From Isoetes engelmannii (lineage: Eukaryota > Streptophyta > Lycopodiopsida > Isoetales > Isoetaceae), in assembly GCA_011763485.2 (NCBI GenBank), contig JAANSK020086685.1:1-27191 (forward strand): a stretch of DNA of 27,191 nt, read 5' to 3'. The translations under genes and the position numbers were made by a program. This document shows, one piece after another, positions 19,475-27,191 of the stretch; the first letter of the stretch is position 1, and every line of letters begins with the position of its first letter. The notes under the pieces were generated by a model. The model ran no database searches. It saw only the letters and a list, made by a program, of their open reading frames with translations, and was not told the DNA's origin.

Positions 19475-20869
19475 GGGATATGGATGTAGGATTTACCACC
19501 AGGTGGAGGAGGTTGAGCTGGGATCAGGTGTTTCCACGTGTTACCAGCAGCTTGGTGTGTTCAGTGACTTACTTGTTTAAGCTATTCTCTATCCATTCTT
19601 ATTGTTTGTACATCGGTTTCGTTTCTTTTCTATCGATATGGATTAGATATGCAAATAAAAAAAATGAGGATCTAACCACTAGGCTGGGCTATCCATCCAC
19701 GAAAGTGAAGAGAGGCATGCATGCCATCCATGTTGGTTGTATATAGACTCAACATCCAAGTTAGAATGGCTGGCTAAGTAACATAATTGCAATGTATTGG
19801 ATTGCAAACCCTACAAATATGGTCTGCCCTCAGCCTACAGAAAAATATGTGTTGATTGGATGTGAAGAAGCAAGTGTAAACCATTTAGCTTTTTTAAGTT
19901 CAAATTTAAGTTCCAGATGACCATGTCTTTGCAAGATACACAACTAAACCCAAGACTTGAGGAGGGTTTAGGTGCCACACACAGCAGACACGACAAACTA
20001 TATGTATTTTATGTTTGGTGTATTGATATTTCTTTTGTAGACCATGACTTGATATCGAATTTGGTGGTGGCAGGTTTCTGTTGATAGCGATGAAATTGTA
20101 GAAGAATAGGACATGCATTTGTGTCCAAATTTGAACATGACCTTATCGAAGTGGAAAGAGGAATCATAAAAGAACTCACAAGCACCACGGCCGAGGATGC
20201 AATCTGCTAGGAGGCGCATGAAGAAGACATGGGGACCACACCTAAGGCTAGGAACCCACACCATAAAATAATGCTCAAATAACCACCCATGCAGCGCAGA
20301 TCACATCTCATACACCAAAGCATAGAAAGACAAGACAAAAGCAGAATAGAGACAGAAAGGCAAATCCCAAACATACTCATCGATCATCCTCCAAGCCATA
20401 ATGGCAAGCTCCACAGATTATGCAAAGGGGAGGGGACTGAGACCTCTAGAGAGGGTTACAACTCCCTCCCCTAGAGAAAAACCAGGAAGCCAAGAATCTA
20501 GATAGCCAGCGAAGGAAAAAAGGAAGTAAACATCCCCACATATCAACAAGGAACCTGACCTGAAAGATACTCTCAGACCATGCTATAGGGCCTATTAATC
20601 ATATCCCTTCCACTGCAGACCCTATGCTCCCAAAGGATCTCACGAGGAAAAAAGGGGAAGTGGGACTCCCCCCCCCCGCGCGCCCAGAAAGAGGCGCAGA
20701 GGCCAAGGTAGGATCACAAAAGAAGCACTAACACTCGTGACTGGCCATGGGGGAGCAGATAGGGTCAAGGTAGGAGGATAGCCAAGAGAAAGAAGGCTAG
20801 GCGCAACAGGAGAAAAGGGAGGCAGGGCACCATCACCACCATCGAAAGTTGATAGGGCATACCAAAAAA
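19475..20869. other. Spacer, no gene recognised
   Basis: Frames at 19480-19746 (plus) and 19906-20264 (minus) show no known motif. A poly-C/CGCG run lies at 20669-20683 within a GC-richer patch whose long minus frame (20640-20876) is proline/leucine-rich and looks like chance. Confidence 0.4.
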
Positions 20870-21035
20870 CAAACAACCTGCAAAGTTACCTTATCTCTGT
20901 CGCCAAGTTGAACATACCTGCAACGAGAACACAACCACAAAACATGGGGGGACTCATACCTCCACCAAGTGAGTAATACAAGACTAGGGTTTGAACCCTT
21001 GACCAACAAGCCTTGGGGCATAGCCACAACCAGGA
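20870..21035 (-). mobile_element. Possible tRNA-derived SINE
   Basis: Read on the minus strand, TGGCTATGCCCCAAGG (A-box-like) is followed about 30 bases later by GGGTTCAAACCC (20987-20998, B-box-like), the spacing of a Pol III promoter. A pyrimidine/G-rich body follows. Plant SINEs have this head. No poly-A tail or target-site duplication was established. Confidence 0.35.
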
Positions 21036-22190
21036 GGGCAAGTGCCTAAATTTGGCTATGCATATTGAAATGATTAATGAAATTCACATTGTTTGCCTTC
21101 TGTACATTACTACTTGATTATTCATTGCATGACATGATATACAATACAACTGTGGTCCTTTAAGAAACATGGTGCCTAGCATCACTAAACTGAACAAAAA
21201 TTAACATAGACACAACCACATTAACAGTAACAGTGAACAGAAATTAATATCCATTAAGTGTATGGCTAGTTAAATTCAAAATCCCGAGAGGCTACACAAA
21301 ATGAACATCTCAAGGGGCTGCACAAAATCAAAGCCACAAAGCGCGTACATAGAGGGAAAACTAGAGGATAGTATTGGGGGGAAGGCATTTTGACAATTCC
21401 ATGGCCGGCCATAAAGAAACTGTACACATTGGGGGACTTTTATGATCCAATGGGGGATTGGAATAAGATATTGTTCCATGCTATTACACTAACTGATAAT
21501 GAGTCTGATTCAATTGTGGCTATAGAAGACGAAGATTAGGCTTTAGCCTTTTGTGCTGGATGCACTCCTTGCAGACCGCTTCCCTTGGCTTCTAGCAATG
21601 TCTCTATACACATCAGAGTTGCGGTACTCCATCCATTCAGCTGCTAAAACAGAGACTAAGCTACATAAACCCGGAAAGCAAAAAGAACAACTATGACAAG
21701 CAAGCAAGGTCCAAAAACTGATGTGAGGGTCAAAGCGTGGAGGTGGGTGGCGCTTTTTGTGTCAGTGACACATGATGCTTAGGGGGTGCTTTTTAGAGAC
21801 ATTTTCTTTGTATTTTCTAAAAAAAAATTACTTTATTATTTTGATATTTTCCTCTGAAAAGCATCAATATTATGGCTTGAAATAAAAAATTTCAACCTTA
21901 ACAGAGTTATAGAAAAAAAAAGAGGATAAAGAAAAAAGTAATTGTCTAATATTGAGTGCTTAGCGGGTGCTTGACTGGTGCGAAAATGTCCCCCAACTCC
22001 ATGCTTTCACCCGTGATCTCAACCTATCTTTGTCCCTCCAATGACCGAGGAAGAATACGCTTGGAGAACCCATACAATTTTCCATCTCCTTAAAAAGGAG
22101 GGATGCAATGATCAGACTTCTAGGAATATCGTGCAAGCTCAAAATTCAAAATTCTTGTGTTTAATACAATCCTTTGTAGCTAAGATTGGG
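21036..22190. other. Spacer, no gene recognised
   Basis: Only short frames of no recognised family. Around 21775-21975 two similar GCTTAGSGGGTGCTT segments and poly-A/poly-T tracts suggest a decayed element, without clear ends. Confidence 0.35.
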
Positions 22191-22195
22191 GTTTG

Positions 22196-22306
22196 AAGGC
22201 TTTCGACAAACTTTTGGCGGCCTACCATAATGAAAGTGGTCATGAAAATATGGCCAAGGCTTCTATTTTGGTGAAGACTGGCTACTTTTGGCGTGGTAAC
22301 CGTTGA
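22196..22306 (+). pseudogene. Possible retroelement integrase zinc-finger remnant
   Basis: A 36-codon frame reads KAFDKLLAAYHNESGHENMA then KASILVKTGYFWRGNR before a TGA. This resembles the start of an integrase HHCC zinc-binding domain (LLxxxHxxxGH...K...YFWxG). The two cysteines would lie beyond the stop and were not found. It is short, so chance is not excluded. Confidence 0.3.
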
Positions 22307-23159
22307 AAATGGCATGGTGCTGGGTGGGTGGGCCTATGATGATGGTAGCCTCGGGCCTCACGTTTGCGAGAACGCTGTGAAGCGAAAGGGTGCAGGATAG
22401 CGAATAGTGACCGTCCCTACCGCACATCCAGAGGATGGTGTGCGATCTCCAACTAGTGCATGGTCAAAGGGATGTAGATCTCGCGTGCCCAGACCTTGCC
22501 TGCCATGCAACATGGCAGTTGATAGTGCATCGGTGGGCATTCGATCGCCCATAATTTGACCATTAATATCTCTTTCTGCAAACTTTTAGAGCAAATTATA
22601 AACGCTAATATAGGATGCAACATTAGGAAGCCGACTTTTTTTGCAGTTAGGTTCATGTAATATTTGTCTATCTTTTGGGGTATTGTGCTCTTAAGTGCGC
22701 GAAACACGATGACTATTTTGAAAATACTATAGCATATTGGTTGCCCATTTTTACATTTTGACATTCTCTTTTTAGGGGTTCTAGCTTATCCGTTCTTGAT
22801 CCTCTAGTGTCAAATAGGCCAAGGAAACTTTGCATTAAGGTATTATTCTAATCACTCATTGCACTCCAGTGCAAGGATTTGATGGTGCACAAAAACAAAA
22901 TAAGGATTAGGGAAGACTGATATCCACATCAAACCATTGAAATATGTTGTTTATGCTCAAGGATGCTTTTTCGCAACATTCCGAACTGACCAAAATCCCA
23001 TGTTAAATTGTTTGTAGTACATTATCTAGCCCCTAACTCATTAATAGATAAATTAAATATTATAAAAAATACAAAAACATATTTTAGCACCAACGAGATA
23101 AGTTTTGCATCGGAATTATTTATAGTACATTCGAAATGCAATGAGAAACTTATAGTCCA
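22307..23159. other. Spacer, no gene recognised
   Basis: Overlapping minus-strand frames at 22358-22764 have no recognisable domain. The sequence is AT-rich towards 23100. Confidence 0.35.
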
Positions 23160-23300
23160 CTCATCCTGCACCTGTGTGCCGATCCATTCCATAGGAAGAG
23201 CCACTGAGCTTGTTTGTCCTTCCAACAAGCTTTGCGGCGATGTGGACCCATTGCTACAGCTAAAGCCGGATTTGACAAACGGGTATCGCCCATACGGACC
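23160..23300 (-). pseudogene. LINE ORF2 C-terminal fragment, copy 3
   Basis: The minus strand reads RLSNPALAVAMG then KACWKDKQAQWLFLWN, matching LPNLALAVAMG and KACWKDKQAQWFSRW of copy 2. The DNA match to 13950-14080 is obvious by eye (for example CACTGAGCTTG and TGTCCTTCCAAC). It covers only the segment before the Cys/His knuckle. Confidence 0.6.
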
Positions 23301-23429
23301 ACCTTCTAGAAGTGAAGGATATGACAGTATAGTGCGGCCTTCCTCCTCTTCCCTCATCCCCTTTGCTTGTTCAGGGTACCGATCGACTCCATCTTGAATG
23401 GAGGGGACTAGATGTATTGAGTTCATGCT

Positions 23430-23820
23430 TAGGGTTTTCGCGCCAGAATTTTGATCGATCATATCGCTCACATCCGGTGTCAGATTTCCATATGTTTGAG
23501 CTTGTTGGAAAGCTGGTTCAGAGACCTTTTCGAGGGTGTATAATCCTTGCATGCTTGGGTCCATATCAGTGGTCAAATCAGCTATTTTCCGAACTATGTG
23601 CTAGGGATTCGGTGGCAATCGGTAGAAATTTCGACGGGCCGTATCTTTTACATCTCGTGTCAGGTTTTGTGTGTGCTTGGGCTTGTTGAAGAGCTGGTTC
23701 TGAGGCCTTTCCAATAATGTGTAATACCTGCATGCTTGGCTTTGTGTCAATGCTCAAATCATTAATTTTCTGGACTGTGTGCTAGGGTTTATGTGGCAGC
23801 CCATAAGACATTTAGACGAG
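23430..23820. repeat. Imperfect tandem repeat, about 172-181 bp period
   Basis: A unit with CTAGGGWTT, then GTGTCAGRTTT, GAGCTGGTTC, CCTGCATGCTTGG and CTATGTG/CTGTGTG recurs starting near 23429, 23601 and 23782, the third copy being partial. Copies differ by roughly a quarter to a third of bases. It sits between the LINE ORF2 fragment and the LINE ORF1 remnant. Confidence 0.6.
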
Positions 23821-23898
23821 CGCCTGTAAGGGGACAGAGGTGGGCATGATAAAGTGCTTGGAGGCTTTCAGGCAAGTGGCTGTAGGATATCACTCTAG

Positions 23899-25655
23899 TC
23901 ATGGCAACCCCAGTGATAGAGGATCCAGACGAGCTACGAGTTCCTGACATGCAGCCCCCTCTACCGAGGGCTGACATGGCAGCGAAACTTCTCTTAAAGA
24001 GTACATAGATGCCATCCCCAACCACAGTCCAGACAACACAGGGAATGTGGACAAGTTCACACTTAAAAGAGAGGTGCGAGCAAAGTCTCGTGCAACATAC
24101 GTAACTCGTCAGGCATATGATAGACACTCCATCTTGGTAAGTTGACACATGTGCATTGATGTCACCAGTTTAGACACCTGAAGAGCGCTGGAAACAGGTT
24201 CATGCAATGGCAAAAATCAACACAGCTCCATTTGTTGCTTTGGCAGAGAACATGCAAGCCTCCATACCCAAATTGCTCAAGAGGCAACTGGTTGCAGAAA
24301 AGCAGCGTGTTTCAGACATGGGGGTCCGCATACAACAACTTGAGGACGGCCTTCGACTAGCACACTTAAAGGCAACAAGAAAGTTAGGGCCATGCTTGTT
24401 GATCTTCAGACTAGTTTGGACACTCTGTCCTCTAGCATTGATGCCATGGTTCATGCCAGGGAACATTGTGAGCAGGAGACTAGGGCAGTCCTGGCCCAAC
24501 TTCGCACGAAGGCTAAAGAGATGGCAACCTTCCGAACGAAGGTCAGTTGTTGGCAGGAAACCTCCTCAGCTAGGGATACGGAACTGGCCGTCAAACTTTA
24601 GGGATTGGAGCATAGGGCCGTTGTGCAAGATCGAGAGGTACATGGGCTGCATACCTCAGTTGCTTAGCAGGGCAATGACCTCCATGTAGATGCTTATGCT
24701 CAGTTGATACATTGCATGAGTGAATTGGCAAAATAGCAAAAGCTCCTGCAATAGCGAAGGTCTCAGGTACAAGGAGTGCAGTCTACCCAACCTCCGACAA
24801 TGTCTGCTGATGACCCTATTCTCGTGCATCCACATGATGTGCCTACTTCAAAGGATCACAAGCCTGCAAGACGCCAGACCAGACAGGCATCTCCTACCTC
24901 GTCATGACATCCAGTTTCGCCGCACCTCCCATGCGCACCTCATAGACAACAGCCACCACCTGTTGAGGCGACCAACGTTGCCCGAAAGCCTAGTGAGCAA
25001 CAAGAGCGCAGCCGGAGATGCCACAATGTGGTGGTGCGTGGACTCCCGGAGCAAGCAAAAAAGCATCTCATTAGGCACCTCCAGGGCCAGGTCCTCTCTT
25101 GTATGACATTCAAGACCCCAGTACACATTGTGCAGGCAAGCCGCCTTGGTGCTCCATGCCCAGACCGTCCACGCGTGGTCACATTCACAGTCGCAGAACA
25201 CACGGGTGTGAGAAGCAATATTGCATCATGGCAAGCAATTGAAGGGCAACTACCCTCTATGTTGATCAGGATCTCACCCCAATGCAATAGGAGCAATAGG
25301 AGTCTCACCGACAAGCATTGGTTCAAGTCAGGAGCATCCGCCACCTGTGGGAGGGGCATCGGATTGGTCCCAGATTTTCAGGCCGGCATAAGCTGAGGTC
25401 ACAGAGGCGCTGCATCATGCTACTACAACAACCAGAGGCTCTTCTGTTGCCACTGCACAAGCAGCTGCCTCTGCTACTGCCGCTCAAGCAACTGTCGTAA
25501 CCACTCCCCCTGCCCCTGCTAGTGCATCCGCTCTGCCAGCTCCTCCCGCCCCTTCTACTCCAATTGCTTCAACTCCTCATGTTCAGCCATCGCACACTAC
25601 TCCCTCTGATGCCGTTGCCACTCCCTGCGCATCTACATCTACCACTGACAAATAG
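23899..25655 (+). pseudogene. L1-type LINE ORF1 remnant
   Basis: Non-LTR retrotransposon ORF1 encodes the RNA-binding chaperone of the element particle. A broken frame can be followed from an ATG at 23899 to a TAG at 25653. In order: a polar N-region (EYIDAIPNHS, TYVTRQAYDR), a heptad-like coiled coil (about 24207-24760: LKRQLVAEKQ, LVDLQTSLDTL), a Pro-rich linker, an RRM-like part (VVVRGLPEQ, VQASRLG, PRVVTFTV, IASWQAIEG), a C-terminal-domain-like part (YVDQDLTPMQ, then LVQVRSIRHLW and FSGRHKLR), and an Ala/Thr/Pro-rich tail. The order coiled coil, RRM, then LTP-containing domain is that of vertebrate-type L1 ORF1p. There are several frameshifts and eight premature stops. No endonuclease or reverse transcriptase follows. 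Confidence 0.65.
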
Positions 25656-26181
25656 GAATTGTGCTTCGTAGGTGTCCGGGAGCTGACGATGCTCAAGGGA
25701 AAGTCATTTATAAGACCCTCCAAATGCCACGTGCATGGCTGGGACAGGTTCAAATTCAGGGCTCTCCCATTAGTATACGTAAAGGAAAAGTATGGTTTTT
25801 CCTAAGAGTTTTTGTACATGAATGGGAGGGCTTATATGGTGAGGAATGCAAAGACATATATTATAGGGGCTGGACTGACCAGAAAGATTGAAATTTCTTC
25901 AATCAAATGCAATATTTTTAATGTTAATCATTTCTAGAAGATAGTACGACTCTTTCGTTGTTTTGAGATTAAAAACAATTCTTAGCATTTTTTTTTATGT
26001 ATAACTAAGACGTACATGAGGGGTTTTTTAACAAGAAAATGACGTATAAGTTAGAGAGGGGTTATTTCTATAGCAATATTCAAATATCGTGCATTAGGGG
26101 TCTTTAATCTAAAAACTAATGTATACAGGGTGTTTTTTTTACCACCCTACACACCCAGGTGGAATATACCGTACTAAGGAG
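25656..26181. other. Spacer downstream of the LINE ORF1 remnant
   Basis: No ORF2 endonuclease or reverse transcriptase motif follows ORF1. A 76-codon frame at 25661-25891 has no recognised family. The rest is AT-rich with poly-T runs near 25989 and 26133. Confidence 0.4.
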
Positions 26182-26408
26182 GTGGAGCCCTTGGGTCGGG
26201 GCTTCCCTTGACAGAAAGGAGAAAGTCTCAACTCCATTGCAGCCGATATGGATATCATCTTCCTTATGGAAACATGGAAACATGCAAGGCACAAGTGGAG
26301 CCCATGGGTCGGGGCTTCCCTTGGCAGAAAGGAGAAAGTCTCAACTCCATTGCAACCGATATGGATCTCATCTTCCTTCTGGAAACATAGGAACATGCAG
26401 GGCACAAG
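26182..26408. repeat. 113-bp tandem duplication, two copies
   Basis: GTGGAGCCCWTGGGTCGGGG, then CAGAAAGGAGAAAGTCTCAA and CATCTTCCTTMTGGAAACAT recur at 26182 and 26295. The copies differ at only about 10 positions, so the duplication is recent. Long frames on both strands through here arise from the repeated sequence and are not called as genes. Confidence 0.85.
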
Positions 26409-27191
26409 TTGCCAGACCTCCCAGGATATCTGCGTTTCTCAGTCTTCAACGAGTGTACTGGCAAGCCTGGTCATGGATTTGAAAGGGTAAACAACGAAAT
26501 CACAATATGATTTTAAGGGCCTAGGAGTTCTACTGTGCTACACAAGTTTTAGGGGGTTTATTGCCTTCCAATCACTTGGGATTCAGACATTTGCATGATG
26601 GAGGCTTTAAGACAATATGGGTGTCTGTAAGGTGATAGTTGCTAAGCTCCATTACACAAAGAAGCTCTAAAACTGAGGCAATGGAAATCTCGGCCCTTCT
26701 AATGTTGAATCAACAAGATTCTTGGGTACTCTGTTTCCTTGGAAAGTGTAGTTTAGTTACTCACTAGTGAAAATGCAGTTTAGCTGGTTGCCACGCGGGT
26801 GTTAAGGTAACAACGCACAAGATATAGCAAGTATTTTCTCGCGATCACTCAAATCCGTTCTAGAAACTCTTGCTACCTTGTTTTTGAAGCATCAATATGC
26901 AAATGTAGCCTAACTACTTGCTAAGCTCCACTCGAGAGAGGCAATAAAATTGAGACACAAAAATTTTTGGTCATTTTGCAATTCACGTAATGAAGGTACA
27001 AAAAGTACAATGAAATAAGAACAATTTTTTTTCTTATTAGCAACGACAATTAATTGCAAATGTAACTTTCTCTAGCGCTGGTGGATTTAGGGTCTACCCT
27101 CAGTACAACACATTGCAGAATAATACATGATGAAAAGGTTGAGTCTGCATACCTCAGGTAATCTTCAACAAAAGGTTGCTGGCACATTCTT
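26409..27191. other. Spacer to the right edge, no gene recognised
   Basis: No frame with a known motif. TTGCTAAGCTCCAYT occurs near 26640 and 26917 with similar following sequence, hinting at another diverged tandem pair with a period of about 280 bases. Confidence 0.35.

Noticed and set aside
20640-20876. Proline/leucine-rich 78-codon minus frame
   Set aside because: It arises from a GC-rich patch with a poly-C/CGCG run and has no domain or supporting signals.
24902-25359. Minus-strand frames of 99 and 139 codons
   Set aside because: They are antisense to the RRM-like part of the LINE ORF1 remnant.
26159-26490. Overlapping frames of 60-107 codons on both strands
   Set aside because: They come from the 113-bp tandem duplication and have no known motif.

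Overview
The window looks like nuclear DNA from a land plant. It has spliceosomal introns with GT..AG ends, plant-type TFIIH and RNA-processing proteins, AT-rich spacers, and many decayed retroelements, inverted-repeat elements and microsatellites. The lineage cannot be fixed from sequence alone. The two host proteins are divergent, and the LINE remnants are not the form I would expect to dominate in flowering plants, so a non-flowering vascular plant is possible but unproven.

Layout. Positions 1-350 hold a tRNA-like stretch joined to the C-terminal end of a LINE ORF2. Positions 1241-7488 are the only convincing intact host genes. A TATA box at 1241 precedes a complete two-exon TFB5 gene (smallest TFIIH subunit, 1315-1598). 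Its stop codon is followed 20 bases later, on the same strand, by the start of a 12-exon NOL9/Grc3 polynucleotide 5'-kinase gene (1619-7488, 763 codons). There is no room for a separate promoter between them, so a dicistronic transcript is the main hypothesis. The long seventh NOL9 intron contains, on the opposite strand, an intron-retaining but frameshifted 5' part of an RluA-type RNA pseudouridine synthase gene.

From 7.5 kb to the right end the DNA is repeat-rich. It holds inverted-repeat elements (7.7-8.0 and 11.4-11.9 kb), a 485-bp tandem duplication (9.5-10.5 kb), a divergent histone H3-like frame beside an unknown ORF and a tRNA-iMet-type primer-binding site on the minus strand (11.9-13.1 kb), LINE ORF2 fragments (13.5-14.2 and 23.2-23.3 kb), a 675-bp tandem duplication whose copies each adjoin a tetranucleotide microsatellite (15.6-16.9 kb), and a decayed L1-type LINE ORF1 with coiled coil, RRM-like and C-terminal parts (23.9-25.7 kb). 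Long stretches between these show nothing recognisable.

How the genes relate: TFB5 serves transcription and nucleotide excision repair as part of TFIIH, and NOL9 serves pre-rRNA processing. A telo-box-like motif in TFB5 intron 1 fits growth- and ribosome-linked expression and could serve both genes if they are co-transcribed. Everything else appears to be mobile-element or duplication debris, with the histone H3-like frame the most interesting exception.
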